From NCBI GenBank assembly GCA_009760855.2, contig WPIO01000003.1, positions 14,120,001-14,184,000 of the forward strand: DNA of 64,000 bases, given 5' to 3'. The position numbers and the translations under genes are program-made. The notes under the pieces are model-generated. The model saw only the letters and a list, made by a program, of their open reading frames with translations. It did no database searches and was not told the origin of the DNA. Within the stretch, counting starts at the first letter, position 1. Each line of letters opens with the position of its first letter. Origin of the DNA: Cristatella mucedo (lineage: Eukaryota; Bryozoa; Phylactolaemata; Cristatellidae). Shown here in pieces: positions 1 to 14,730 of the stretch.

Positions 1-227
1 TTTAGTTGCAATTGCATTTGATGCAATAAAGACATACATATAGTATCTGTGCAATTCAGCAACGTTGTGCACATGCAATTATCATCCTGTGAGTTTGAAT
101 AGCAGTAACTATGCTTTTAAGAGTCACTACTCGACTTCTTGTCCTGATAATGTGTTATGTTGTTAGTGTCTGACTTGATCCAATCTCAGTTTGTATGATA
201 ATACAGCCAAGTTCTTGTTGCTTTAAG

Positions 228-318
228 GCTCCTACTCTCGATGACGGTGGTCAGTATCGGTGCAATGCAAAGAACGAATTTGGGGAGAGCAATGCTAACA
301 TTTCATTGAACCTTCAAG
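228..318 (+). CDS. Exon 1: C-terminal third of an Ig domain
   Basis: Preceded by ctttaag and followed by GTCTG; phase 0 in, phase 1 out. It encodes the E-G strands of an I-set Ig, with DDGGQYRC (F-strand Tyr and Cys) and NEFGESNANISLNL. The N-terminal part of this domain must lie upstream of the window, because nothing suitable is seen before 228. The spliced G joins GA of exon 2 to give Gly. Confidence 0.78.
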
Positions 319-3300
319 GTCTGTTGAAGTTCATTATATTTTGCCATACTTCCTTTGGCTGCCTTTTCTGTCTGTGCACCAATCGCTTAGTGTTAGGTTG
401 TGAGGGCCGCAGTCTTGTATATTCATTGTGAATATTCGCTTTGTATAGTTTATATTGTTCTATTATGTCTTATTGTCCTACATGTCTTATTATATATATT
501 TTTGCATTTTCTTATTGTTCTTATTTATACCGTTAGCTGGTAATGGAGCCATCTCACCCCAATTTTTACTCTTCGTGGTGTTCACTTAAGGAATTGCTCG
601 TCAGATACGCACAGGAAACTACAGAGCAATAAGTTGGATTACAAATATTTAAATTCACTTGCAAGATTAAGACATACCACAATACATGTTTTGAGAATAA
701 GTGATACACCAACACGCATTTCTAACAACAATACCTCGCTAGGCTGAGAAGCCAAGACTGTCATTGTGATCCCGTCAGAGCACATTGTGCAGGTGAAGCC
801 TAGGTGATGCCGTGGTTGCAGTCTACTTTGACTGTAGAAGGCTGAGGTTGACCTGCTTATAGCCTTCATTCTCATGGAGCTTCACCGGCATCGCACTGCA
901 CTTCATGGTTCATGGTATATACGAACACTTTTGGGTTAATAATTTAGGATTTCTATTCTTACGACTATTTCTGTATGCAGTTTGGACTTCAACTTCAGTC
1001 TCCTCCTGCTGTACAGTTTGTTGTTATGCGACATTACCATTAAGTTTGCAGTGCGCTGCTGAGTGGCTTCCTCCATGGTTCGTTTGCTCGTTATCTGCAA
1101 TGGATACGCATATGTTCTGCTGGCTTTGCTCTCTTTTGTTCTTGGTCCGTTGTAAGGCATGTTCGATTTCAACTATGTGAGTGCATGTTTAAGCTACATA
1201 TGCCACTTATAAAATTATCTTCCAGTTTTGACATGACACTCGTCATTGCTGTACAATCGTAGTATTACTATAAATATCACAGCACGCACAATAAAAGCAT
1301 GGCAACAGTGATTATAATTAAATAATTGACTAACTAACTAACCTAGATTATTATATGGGTTGATTCGTAATCCTTTGAAGCTTTTGGAGCTATTACTGCC
1401 TTCAGCTTTGGGGCTCAAAGGACTCTATAGTTAGACATAGGTAGATTTCCCTATAAACTACCTTTTCTTTGTAATTTCCGTTTATAGAATATACATGACT
1501 CTGTTATGTACACACAAAAGTACAGAGGTTGATTTTTCTTGTACCACCATCTTGAGGTGAGAAAGGATAAACATGAGACACCATAAGTATGGGACATATG
1601 GATGCTTACCTTAATTACTTGACGAGGGCTCTCTTCCTATCGGTCAGCATCGGCTAACGAATCAGCTGTGACTTGTGTTAAAGTGACTTCCATTCACAGT
1701 TGACTACGTGATCTTTAATTCTGGAAAGTGATCGAACGTGATTATTAGCTGTTGAACAGCCTTCTGAATGAAACATTGGCTCAGTGGTTAAGGTGCTCGC
1801 CCGACCAAGGTCTGGCCGAGGTCGTCGGGTCAAGCCGCGTGGCATATGTGAAGTGCCTGATTTAAGATTAAGTTCTCTTGGGGTGCTATACAGATGAATT
1901 ATAATTTTATTTATTTATTTAACATTGTAACCTTAGGTGGTTGTCAAAGAAGGCACCCACATGATGGTTGTCCATGATGTAATACTTCCTACAAAGAGTG
2001 CAAAATAACTTATTCCAGCTGTAGTGCACCTTTAGGGTTTCGTATGGGAAAGACTTCGGTTTTGATACTGCTACTACTACTAATAATAATAATGCATTTG
2101 ATATAACGCCCTCAGAGAGCTCCATCTCTTTCTAGTCACTTTACATTTTCTTCTTGTATTATCATTCAGTTTACAAATTAACTGATTTCCAGGACTTTTA
2201 TTGTAAGGCATTCGGTCCGTTTATCAATCTCAGCAGCTGAGTGTGAGAGCTTGATTGATAATTTTAGTTCAGTGTAGTGTCTGCATTGAACTGATGGTAG
2301 ATGCCGTAAGCGTGAGTGCTATATACATAGAGAGCATCAATTGATCAAGAATGGACCCTTGTGTAACTCCACAGGTGACGGATCTGGTAGTTCGATACCT
2401 GGCCGACAAACAGTATGGATAGCATATGGTCAGAAATGTATGACTACAACCTACCAAACCTTACCATAGCATCGCCGGCCCGACCATTTGTTGTCCTTAA
2501 TCACTTGAGTACCATCTTTTGATCGGTGGTTTTGAAAGCTGCCACCATGTCGTGAGAGATAATGAAAGTAGTGTTGCAATCATTGTTGCTATTTAAGATG
2601 TCATTTGGCATAAAGTGGAAAGTAGTTTCAGTTGAGTATGCTGGCACAAACTTCGGATGTCACCTAGTGTTGTCATTTAATCACTCGACATGTGGGAAGC
2701 TAATAATATCGGTACGTTGAGTGACATTACGGGCATTGCCAAGTGTACCAAATGCCAAGTTTTTTATTGCTAGATAATTGCAATCCTGTACTCATCTAAC
2801 CTAAGCTCATCATTTTTGTGCACTATGAAACATGACAGCTTGATCGTCAGTCAGCAAGCCATTACGAAACCCTAACTGATCAAGATAGGTGCTACTGGGA
2901 GAGCAGAGGAATTTCTTGCAAGCTGGCAGGACCTGCTTGCACCGGTGCTCCCTGCTTGTCTGCTTTTGGTCATGCTGTATGGGTCGGTTTTCTGCAACAG
3001 CTGGAGAGCTGGTTATACATTTACTTGTCATCACCCTAGCCAACCACTTTCGGCTAATGTTTCTTTTAAACTAGTGAAGCAGCTTATGCCTGTTCAAGTT
3101 ATGTGTGCTGCAGCAAATGGTCAAACTGAGCTGCCTGTAGCCTTTCGATATTTAACGATATAAGCTGGGCAGACCCCTCCCTGATGGACTTGTATGCATA
3201 TGCACGGAAAGCATGTAAGATTTTCGGCTGCGCTTAGTTTCTTACAGCTGGACGAGCTGTTGTATGCAGGCTTACTTATGCTGAGGCCTAATTTGCTTCG

Positions 3301-6300
3301 CTCCGTGAAGGTATGTTTGTCATGTCGGATTTTGTTATATTTCGTCCTATCCGAAATTATATATTCCTTCCGGCTTCACGACAGTACAGAAAAAATGCTT
3401 AATCCAAACTGCTGCTGCATTGAAGTGGCATACTTCAGTCAAATCCGAGCTTTGCTAACAAGCTATCCGATGGACTTCTTATGATATCTTCGATGTGGCT
3501 CACGACTACGATCGTGTTTGTCTTTGTCGCCATATTGTCTGTGCACGTGCTGATACGGTGTGTGTGTGTGTGTGTGTGTGTGTATGCGTGTGTGTGTTTG
3601 TGTGTTGATGCACTGCTACGGTGAATGTCATGTTGCTTTCGTTGGCTTATGGGTTAAGTTGTGTATGTCACAAGTAATGTAGTGGAGTCATGTCTTATGC
3701 TTTATTGGTAATATAGGAATGAAGAGAGGAACGGGACCGTCTTTCGTTGGGAAGCCTTCTTTAAAGCAAGAAGGCTCCAGTGTCATCATTGAATGCACTT
3801 GCACATCTTCTGTCAAGCTGGAGTCTGTCTGGTTTCGTGGTACTACCGAACTGGTGTTAAACGAAAAAACCGAGATCTCCATTACCAGTGATGGTGAAAA
3901 GCACACGATGATCCTAATAATAAAGGTTCACTTGAACGTTTTTTTAACCAATCTACTAAGCGCATATCAGTATTTCTGTAAACAATGATCGAACAAGCAG
4001 TAATAATCTCTCGTGTTTAAACATATCCCATCGTTTTTTGAAGAATTTTGCCAAAGCAGACGAAGGCCTTTATAAGTTAAGAGCCAGAAATGAGTTTGGA
4101 GAAGCCAACGCCAATATTACAATAGACTTGAAGGAGATTGAGCGGTAAGTGTCGTCAGCAGTTTGATTACTATCATTGCTATTGTCATTGTTGTGGTCGG
4201 GAATAGGTCAAACAGGGACATGAATGCTGGATACTGGATTCTCAGAATCTCGACATGCGTGCTAAGATAACAAATATGATTGTGTGACAGAAATTTAGTC
4301 CTGCATGGTCAAAGTGACACCTTTTCGTAAGCACTGCCTGCTTATAAGAACCACTTTTGTCATTTCAGGGCGAGTTCAATTGGTGTGCTACTCTTTATGG
4401 AATAATATAATAATAATAATAGTAATAATGCAATTGTATATTGCCCTCAGAGAACTGAATCTCTCTCTCTAGGCACTTTACAGATGCTGCATATAAAGCA
4501 TAGTTCTGCCTCGGCTTGATTATTGTAATTCCCTGTTGGCTGGGCTGCCAAAGAAAGCTGTTAGGCCACTGCAACAGACTATGAATGTAGCTGCAAGGCT
4601 AGTCTTCAAGTCCCAGCGGTTTGAGCACGTGTTTCCTTTGCTAAAAGAGCTAGGATGGATGCCGGTTGAGCAATGGATAGAGAGCAAAGTTCTTACGCTG
4701 ACCCACAAGGCCCGCCACGACTTGGCTCCTTTGTACCTAGCTGAACTGCTGCATCAGTTTCAGCCTGTTCGCGCCCTCAGGTCCTGTGTGGACAATAAAT
4801 TAGCTGCTCCGTTCCTCCGCCTAAAGACAGTTGGTGACAGAAGCTTTAGCTCTGCAGGTGTGGAACTTGCTTCCACAATTCTTACGCAACGACAACTACT
4901 CTCCTACTGCCGACAATGGCTCATTCTTTTCAGCGGTCCTGAGCTGCTACTTCTATGCTACTCACTACCTCAATTGCTCTCCTGACTGCTATGCTTCCCA
5001 CTTTCTCTTTGTTGCGTGAGACGAAGTCTGTTGGCTACCGAATGCGTACCGAAAGCCGCTTAGGCTGTGAGTGCGCTATACAAAACTCTCCTGCATAACA
5101 CCCACATGGTCTTTATGACTTTGTGGAGTTACAGATGGAGATACATTACATTACATGTAGAGCTGCTGTCCATAATAGCCACTGTTTATTGGTCACATGG
5201 GTGGCACGTGCTATTGCACTTGAAAGTATATTATTGTGTTGAAAATAATCGTAGGAGCTCCACAGTCTGAATGCTCTCTGTAGTAAGACCATGCTCGATA
5301 GTTAGAGCTTGTTTATAAGTGAACATGTCGTCAAATGGAGCTGTTATGGTGATGTTTTACTAGGTAGGTAAAGACATCTCACTTTTTAATTGAGCGTTTT
5401 TTCCTCTTATTTCATCCAGCGTGACCAGTAGCATCCTTCTCAGTGATTTTGGGACTGCATTTAATGAAGTGCATCTACCGCCATTTTAAGTTGTTACTCG
5501 TCTTGTATTACCTCGTATCAGCCTTTTCTTGCCTAGAACGTTTTGAATGGAAAAATTTTCTGGTGATTCTCAAACCTATTATCTCCAGAGTATCTCGATC
5601 TCTTGCTATCTTGGCAGCTACAGCTCAGCTCTGGTCATGTCAAACTGTGCTATTTGTGATTAGGTGTACAGGGAGCTGTCACAAGAACAAATGCTCCTGA
5701 GTCGATTAAGTTGGCTTAAAATGTTTCATCTACTTGATGCATACAGACATACGCATGTGCTCTTGGGCAAACATACAGACGTGCATGCACATGCTGGATT
5801 TGGCGTAGTTTCAAGAAAGCAAGGGGATCAGAGACACGTACATATTGTAGAGAGGTATTGAGGTTATTTATAATTTCTTCAAACCGTTGATTGATACTTC
5901 ATGGCGGCTGTTTACTAGGCCAATAACCCATTTAATTTAGCTTATCCACTCTTGTTACTTCTTGCAGTACAATGATTGCAATGTTTGTGTAAGTATAGCA
6001 ATGCCTGGCCAACTCCTGCATCTCCTTTGCTGTTGCTCGTTATTGTTCGTATCCTTGTGCAGGCCTTGCTGTGACATTTTTATATGTGATCAGAAATCCT
6101 ACATGCTTGAAATGCTTGAATGAGCCGAACCAACACATCCTGTTATCATTTGCTAGTATGGCAGCACAATTATGTGCTGGATTTAAGTTTTGCTCGACAG
6201 CATTTTGGTGTCCACGTCTGCATGCCCTATGCCTACCTATCTTTGGCTCGTTGATTTTGGCTTACAATTTCTCATTTGTATAATATTATTTGGAAACTAC

Positions 6301-9300
6301 CAAAATCAACTTTTATCTTTTAATCCACAATGCTATACTGTCTGTCGTACCTCAGCCAGAAGATGGAAAATCTGCACAATGCTAGGACAGCTTTAAAAAA
6401 GTGGAAGCATGATCGTACTGCAACCCGGACATTTTGCTGTGGCTGTGCATGGAAGCAGCAAATAATGGCACAGATGTGAACCTTATTGAGTGTATACCTA
6501 CCGTGTTGCATTGGATTTACCACCCTATGGCATACAACTCGACGTGATATGTGGTTCTTTGGTTGATAGGAAGTAGGAAGCAACCTTTATTCCTTGGATG
6601 TAAGTTTTGAAAACGGAGCACCTCTACTAATCGAATTCTTTGCCTGTTATGTACACAAAAAATTACATGCCGATTGAGCTATCAAGGCTACTTCTCCTAT
6701 GGAAAACAGGGCTAGATAGGATCGGCTTAAATTGCCACGTATGATTGCAATTGCAAATTTTGATGCCAAGTATAACGATTACATCGGCTGTGGTCGGCAG
6801 CTACAGAGCATATGCTGTGAACGACCTACAAGGGTCCAGGCAGGTAGGAGATACCCCTACCAGCGGCACCACCACGTCCTTGGCAACTCGTGAGCTGCTG
6901 AGTATGTAAGTGTGGCCGTTAGCGGCAGAAGCAAGTAAAGCAGTATGGTAAAAGTACTTGTAGAAAGCATGCATGTGCATGTCAAACAACTGAATAGTTT
7001 TTAATTCTTGGTCAATCAAGATTTAGTCTTGCTTGGGCATAAGCAATAATGTTTAGGGTATGCATTCATTGAGAGGAATATGTTAGCAAAAAGACACAGA
7101 TGCTAGGATCATCCCGATAACCTAGGGTCGTCATAAATTCTGGACACCGATGTCCGTGGTTCCAATCTGTTGTTAATAGGATTTTTTGCAGATTAACTGT
7201 CACTAACCATTGCTGCCTGCTTGGTTCTATGGACAAGACCACAGTCATCAAAACGTCTACACTAAGACACTTGCCCCTGAGTGAGCCCGGGGGTAAGGTG
7301 CTCACACTTCAAGACCCAGGTCTGGGTTCGAGTGCTGAAGCAGGACATTTTGTATTTTTCTCTATAAGCAGGATTTATAGCCTCTATGGTGCTACAGGTG
7401 GTGCAGCCAGCCTGCTACGGACCTGCTATATAGATGAGGCTGCTAGATCAGCTAAAATTTACTTGCTTTAATGACCAGGCATGTAGCGTTTTTGCATGTC
7501 AATAAGGCTATTAACTTTGTAGTTGGATGTTGCCCTATTCAGTGAGGTCTCTAAACATGAACAGTGTGCAGTGGTCCAGAAATAAGGACTGTGTAATAGT
7601 CATGCCCCAAATAATTGAGAGTTTGCTAGATCATCTCGTGAGCATAAAAAGGGCACTGAAGCCTCTATTGGATTGCACCAGAATGGGCTAGGCCCAGATG
7701 TGCTTGCCCTACACCCCACGGTTGCCAGCCAGACCAAGAAATGCACTACTCTACTGGTAATATGTCTCCAGTTCAAAAATAAAATCAAATGTAATGTATT
7801 TCCACCTGTAACTCCGTAAATCCTCAAAGACTAAGTCGGTTTGAGCTTTTATAGTTCCCTGTTCCTCAGCATCTAAAGCAGGAAACTCTCTACTGACTGA
7901 CATCACAACATACGCCTGACTTGACCTTCAAAGCAAAGCTCAAAATTAACACTTTCCTTGCACCATCTGCAGTGACCATGCGAATCAGCCTGTGTGTGCT
8001 TAGCTTCCTGCAGTTGTGCATGTTATTATTTCTAACCTTTTGATATGTTTCCTTTCCAGCCTATGTGAAATAATGTAGAACAGATTTAGTTCCCTAAGTG
8101 CACTATGCGAATGCATTATAGTTAGTATAGTTATTATTGTTACTGTTATGGTTGAACATATAGTACATAATAATAATAAGACAACTATAGCATCCTAAGA
8201 GAGCTAAGTCTTTTTCTAGGTACTGCACATATACTGTAAAGGAAGCATGTCAATGTCTTAGTGATAGCATGCACAGCACTAGCTAGCACAATCCACAAAA
8301 GACAACTCATACGGGCCATCAAATACTGTAAGGAACAGATGGATCATTAGATTTTTTAAATTTATTCCATCAGGGTCATGTCGTGACGTCAGTCGGAAAC
8401 ATGCTCCAGGCTTTGGAAGCATACGAACTAAAGGCACTGTCTCCAAAGATTTGAGGTTGATTAGAGGCTAAGCAGCAACTTGAGTCAGTAGAGCAGGTGG
8501 TACATTGCCTAGTCGGATTGGCGAGTGGTTCAGATAGGTAGGCTGTGATAAGAGAATGAAGGGACCTAAAAGTCAATGGCAAAATCAAAATCTTGATGTC
8601 GGTGCCTTGCTTGTTGGGAATCGATTGCAGGGCTGGCAGTAGCTTTTGGTATTGTAAGTTGGATTTCATTTGCACCTCTGTGTGTGATCGTTGTACTGGT
8701 AATCTTGAAGAGGGTGCATATGCAGCTTCTATATTGATAAGGAAGCCTTATTTTGCATAGTAAAGTGTGTGAACAGTGTTAGAAACAGTGTTGGGCTCGA
8801 CGACTAGCAAGGCTATAAGAAGAGTCATACCTTCAATCTGACCTTGAGGCTGAGCCATGCCCCCTGAACCTCTCCTAGCAGAAAGTTCAAGGTTCAACCG
8901 TCTCTCTGCCAGATACCTAGGTATGCTTATGTTCTTGTTTTTATTTTCGTAACCGTTTTAGCAGGTCATTGCTGATGCTTGACGTCCAACGGCCCATGCT
9001 TTGCTATTTGCACTGTTTAATCGATCTGTTTGTATGTTATCTGAATTGTCCCACTTGGACTGTTATGTCTGCTGTCCAGATGTTGTGCATTAGTTTTTGC
9101 TTGCTGTAGCATTCCACAACTTTTTGGGCAACCTATGATTCGAGTACTCCCCGGCGGTACTATTAGCATCGACCTTCGAGTGAAGTGCTCTGTCAAGCCA
9201 GACGCTACTGTGCTTAAGGATGGAAAACCACTGCCACGGACTCAGAAATATACTTCATTCGTCCAGATGGAAAAAGACTATTATTTGGTTGCGTTTTCTA

Positions 9301-11514
9301 TAAAAAATGTAAGCACTTTCGTGGCGATTCACTCACTGTTGTTCATTAGCTTGATGGATGTGATGTATACAAGCCAATCAAGAGTTAAATGACATGGGAA
9401 ACAGGTAGCCTCTAACCCTACCTTAGCAGTAGTTGTTGCAAGGGTCACCGGTTCTCTCTGTTTTTGTTATCATCGTTATGGCTGCATTATTGTACTAGTT
9501 GCCCGTCATGATGCTGAATTGCTCTTCTGTCGCTAGGAGGATACATTGGACCGGCCACTCGGTCCTTGTAGTGTTTCTTGGGCTTTGGCCAGCAGCCGTC
9601 GCTTGCTTGCAGTGTGCATTCTTGAAGCTACGGCATAATTATCATAAATTGAGTTCTTGTCACTTGGGTGTCCATGCTCTGCGTGATCACATGCTACTGA
9701 TTGGGCCACCAGCTTTCTTTAAAGAACAGACTATTTGTGTCTTGTTTTGTGTAGTGACATTCTAGAACTCTTTTTTCCCAGATTCTTGTGGCAGGAGAAG
9801 CACCATTTTGATGTTCTTTAGGCAGCTATCTTTGTATGGCCTAGGCAGCTTATACAGAAAGAAAGTGGTCATTCGTCAATATAAGCAGACAGTTCTTCAG
9901 AGGAGAAACCGAGCAATTTGTTCTTGCATGAGTGCTGTCGATGCCTCTTTTTGGATAATGCCATTAGCACTGACAGAAATATTAGCCGATTGAATAGCCT
10001 CATTTGTATAGTGTTAGAAGAGCCTTAACGGCTGTCATCACCGCTTGCAGGTGGCAATAAAAGATTGCCCACTGCAGAATTCGAACCCACGACTTCGGTA
10101 GTGAAGAGCGAGCACTCGTGCAAGCAATTTGTGCTCTGCATGCACTCATTATCTATTAGGCTGTTTTGTGTTGGGTTTAACATGTAGATGATTGTAATTC
10201 TAGCTATTAAGCTTTCAGTCGGACAGTATTTATGGCTATTGTTTTTGCACCAGATGCTTGGTTTCGAACCCACAACCTACCAAATGCTTTATTATCATAT
10301 GCACATGTTTCTTATCGCATAATGCACAGGAAACACCGAGGGATTTACTATTGCTGCACACTTCTGATTGTTCGTTCAGCTATAGTTACCCTGAAACTAG
10401 GAGCACATGCGTATGTCTGTATGCATCAAGTAGATGAAACATTTTAAGCCCACTTTATCGACTCAGGAGCATTTATTCTTGTGACAGCTCTCTGTACACC
10501 TAATCACAAATAGCACAGTTTGACATGACCAGAGCTGAGCATTCCATATTTGCCCTCCAAAGACTGCAGACAAGCTTCAACATCACAGTTTCACAGGTGA
10601 TATATACTACAATGGGATAAGAAGCACATGAAAGTTTTATTTATATTGCATTCCTGCATCTATGTTTCTACATAACTCAGTAAGGCTGCTTAACAGTTTC
10701 TAAAAACATTGCAAGTCAAGCCCATTCAAAAAAAAGAATAGTTAAATCTTTTTTTTTGTATGATGACCTGGTATGAAATACACGAAATCACCCGATTGAT
10801 GGTTGTCGCACGTGATCACTTGTATTCTGTCTTGAGATACTTGGCCACTAAGGGCATCTTTGTGATAGTCCTATGGCGCAAAGTTATTCTGCTTTCTTGA
10901 ATCTATTTTTTAGCTGTTAGGCTAGTGAAGGCACTTGGGATAAAGCATGCACGCACAATTGAATGACCAACCGAGACCACACCAGAGTAATGAAAGGTGT
11001 GGTAACAAGAAAAGGAAATTCAGTGAGCCCCGTGCTATTGCTATTGCTACTTTGAATAATGCCACTCTCACCAATAGTGCCAGTTTGGAGGCTTGCACGC
11101 ACCACCAAAACTATATAGTGCAGGGTGAGGCTGAATGGGAGGGTGGTTCAGTGGATCTGTCGATATTTTGGGAGCTGCATGGGAGGCACTCCTGCATAGT
11201 ATTCAACGTTCTACTCTCTTTACTATTTTAGTTGGTGACCCTATCGACTTGGGAGGCATGCCTGCGATGTAATACATTACACTGTGCTTCAGCTGTATGA
11301 ATTCGGAGAAGCCGTCATCGATAATGGCTTTCTTCAGCTGACCGGTAGATTAATGCCAATTGCATGTTAACCCTCACAAATGGATGTCATTAGATTGTGC
11401 ATGCATGATCTTTCCCTCTGCTCATGCACACACACGTATAGACTCATCCACACACGCACACACATACACACACACATACACATACACATACACATACACA
11501 TATGCACACGCACA

Positions 11515-11587
<73 letters not shown>

Positions 11588-14500
11588 ACCACATGCACAC
11601 ACACACCGACACAGTTGCTACTATTGCCAGATTCTTTCATTAATTTCTGTTTTTGTTCTGTTGATGGTGGCACCTCTGGTACTGCTGCTGAGCACCCGTG
11701 CTAGTTCATGTTCAGCAGTTCACTGCTGCCCTGGGTGATTGTTATGTTTATGCGGGCAGTCGCGCACAGATCAAGATGGCTCAGGCAGCTGCCGTTTATT
11801 AAGGAGCCGCAGAACCGGGCTGCACAGCCAGCACACGGGCCTGCAAGCAACTGCCACAAGTGGGTCTGCTGTTCTCGCCCCAGTGGCTTCCGCCGGACTG
11901 GTCGGCTCTCGTGGTACAGCAGACCCAACAGTGATCATCCTCCAATAGTGCGCATTATACCACCTCTACAATGGTGTGCATCATACCGGTCCACACCACC
12001 AGGCACTAAATTGTGAGAGTCACTGTTGGGAGACTACTTAACTAATATTGATATATCTTTCGAACCTGGTAGGGAGTTTCGGTTGTGAACATAACTCAGC
12101 AGGTCATCTTTTATCAATAAATGATGCCTGTGGTAGGTACGACTCAAATATACTTTTAAGATTAGGCAGAAAATCAATGTTGTTGTCGTTTGCAGGTTTA
12201 TTGCAGTGTAGTCACTCAAATCTGTATAGAAAAGTTATGTGTGTACTATTTTCTGCACAGTTCTTACTGCCGTTATGATCGTGTATTGTTGAGCTTGAAA
12301 TACCTAGTGTGCATACTAAAATTAGCAGCAAACTGGTACCTCCGGTTTGTATATCATGAGCACGATTTGTGCTGAGAAAGGTCCAGCACACGTGCATCGT
12401 GCACTGGATTGGCAAAGCATCTCCCCAAGCAGGTAGATATGGGTTATGTTGACAGTGCCCATGTTTTGTTTTTTGGTAGGCTGTTGCTGCAGTCGACTCG
12501 GGCGAGTACCTATTCAAGATCGCTTCGAGATCAGGAGAACTCACTCATGCAATCCCATTAGATATTGGTGGCAAGTACTTTGTGATAATGTGATGTTGTG
12601 TTATACAATTTAGTTCGAGCCAGCCATAATGCGAAGCTGTTTAGTGTCCAAGTTAGTACTGACACGGAACTCTGTGCCTCAGTAACAGAGCCCTCTTCCA
12701 TGAGCTTGCTGAGAAAACCTGTCGTGGGAATGATGCAACAATTATGTGAGGAGTATGAGAGAAGAATGGCAGCATGGGGTTGTTGTAATATTTCACGGAA
12801 CAAACTATGTCGCACCTATACCGGTCAGATCACTTAAAAATAGGCAGATAATAAATGAAACAGAGCTTTACTAGCTAGTGTAGTTCTTAAATTAGTTATA
12901 GAGAACTGAGTTCATAGTAAGACTGTAGCAACTGCAAGTGAAAATTGTTTTATCTTTTTCTCACTTTTGTCGATTGAAGTGATATGTGTTGTCCACCTAG
13001 TTTCCATGTTTTTGCAGGCTGAAGCCTTTGGGATTTGAGTGCACTATAGATAATTCTTCCCATAGCAATCACTGCTCAAGGTTTTATGGAATTCCACATT
13101 TATTAATTAGGTACACATGTGTTAATTAGAAACCAACTGATGCTTTTAGATATTCTAGGTTGTGGATAGAAATCGTGGCTAAAGTTGATCCTATCTTTTT
13201 TGCCTCATTTGGGGTGGAAATTGAATCGTGTGGTCAGGTGCAGAGCCAGTTCTCCAAATCGACCTTCGCCTGGACCCACCCAGGCGGCTTAGAGGTTTGG
13301 CCTACAGGCCTGGCGTAGGCCCGGTGCCTTGGCCTGGCATAGGCACAGTGTCATGCAGCCTAGGCCCGGCCTAGCCTGGCCTAGGCATGGCTAAAGGCCT
13401 ACACGTGGTCATGTAATGGGTTGATTACTTTTAAGTAATTTGACTTAGAAAAACATCATTATTGTTGTCATTTATTAATCCTAGTCACTGTGTTCTGTCA
13501 CGATTGCTGAAGTTCTCAGATTTTATGTTAGTCATGGAACCTGACTGCTATAAACTCTAAGTGATTAGGATGTAAAGCCATGTCCTTATCGTAAACATGG
13601 TTGGAGCAGCTTTTATCGTTTCCTGGTGCTGTGCCACAGCAGATGGCTTGATGGGTTGAACACAAGTAGGTTAGTGTTTGTGTAACATGTTTTAGTTTCT
13701 GTGCTTAACCATCCATGAATCTTCTTTTGTTTTCTGGTGCATTTGATACATTCGCCAGACTTTGCTAAATTTCTTTCTCCTGTTGCCCCCTGCTCTGCTC
13801 CAGTTTGCACGTTCTCTTGTTTGACCTGTGCTAGCGTGAACTTGACTGGTTTCATTTTACATGAAAGCAAGCATTTCAACTAAACTAACTATTAACACAA
13901 TCTTGCTCTGTGCCAGCCAGACAGATTCAGTCATCTCGAAGTTTCTATTATTACTATCCTGACAAGGCACTTCCTGGGAGTGCTGTTTGAAGAACTTATC
14001 TTCGTACTCTGGGCATCATTAGGCCTTGCAAGCTCATCAGCTTAGCCATTGTAGCCGATTATTCACTGGGTTACTCCCAACTAAGGTAGTAGCCGGTAAC
14101 TGGCTGATATAGTGTCGTATGCTGCATTATGCTGTTGGCCCACTAGTTGTTATAATGCACTCTGGCAGTCGATGAAGCAGTTTCTCTGTCAGTGGCTGTC
14201 ATTGCTGTCCAAGCTTCTACTTAATTACATCTGCCCGACCTTACTTACGTGTTGGCATGGCATGGCTCAGCAGCCTTTTCCCTTCTGTTCCGTACATCTG
14301 CTGTGCGTGCTTTGTCTTCATATGTCTTCCTGTCAGACTTATTCACCTTTTTGTCATCGCACCGTGTATATGATGGCTATGGTAAAAAATTGACTTGAGT
14401 GCACATCGTTGCTGGCCGGTATTAGGTTGCTTCACTCTCTTGCATCAGCCTAACTATCCGACCTCCCCACTCGTCAAGTATCTCTCGAACCACCACTCTT

Positions 14501-14666
14501 TGGCTTCAAGTAGTGTTGCCATACCTCACACTAAATTGAAATCTTTTGGTAATTTAGTCCAGTTTGTATGCACCGATCATGTGGAACTCGCGATTATTAT
14601 TTGACAATTATTTTTATAATCATTTTCAAATGGCCCCGGTACCCAGAGGGACATAGCATAGATTCT

Positions 14667-14730
<64 letters not shown>

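Larger units (their letters stand above)
319..3716 (+). other. Intron 1 (3.4 kb) with SINE and LINE remnant
   Basis: It holds a tRNA-head SINE near 1775-1905, a minus-strand reverse-transcriptase remnant at 2269-3060, a GT microsatellite at 3557-3606 and one member of a repeat pair at 976-1150. I see no further exon. The rest is unassigned. Confidence 0.7.
4145..9109 (+). other. Intron 3 (5.0 kb)
   Basis: It contains LINE pieces at 4401-5157, 7788-7835, 7880-8122 and 8165-8690, a SINE-like piece at 7268-7470, and the first arm (5623-5762) of an inverted repeat whose partner lies in intron 4. I recognise nothing between 5800 and 7200. Confidence 0.7.
9309..12479 (+). other. Intron 4 (3.2 kb)
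   Basis: It contains a reverse-strand SINE at 9983-10125, the second arm (10400-10540) of the inverted repeat and a long CA microsatellite at 11427-11612. The GC-rich stretch 11700-12010 has overlapping open frames but no splice-compatible or recognisable coding sequence. Confidence 0.65.

Noticed and set aside
195-227. Met at 195 as a possible protein start
   Set aside because: The Ig end in exon 1 needs upstream strands, and an acceptor-like ctttaag lies just before 228, so the Met is in intron sequence.
11360-11738. Several long open frames on both strands across the CA repeat
   Set aside because: They are made by the dinucleotide repeat (Thr-His or Cys-Val runs) and have no splice or homology support.
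11708-12016. Overlapping GC-rich open frames in intron 4
   Set aside because: No Ig or Fn3 pattern. Exons 4 and 5 already form a complete Ig and match in phase, so no room for an exon here.
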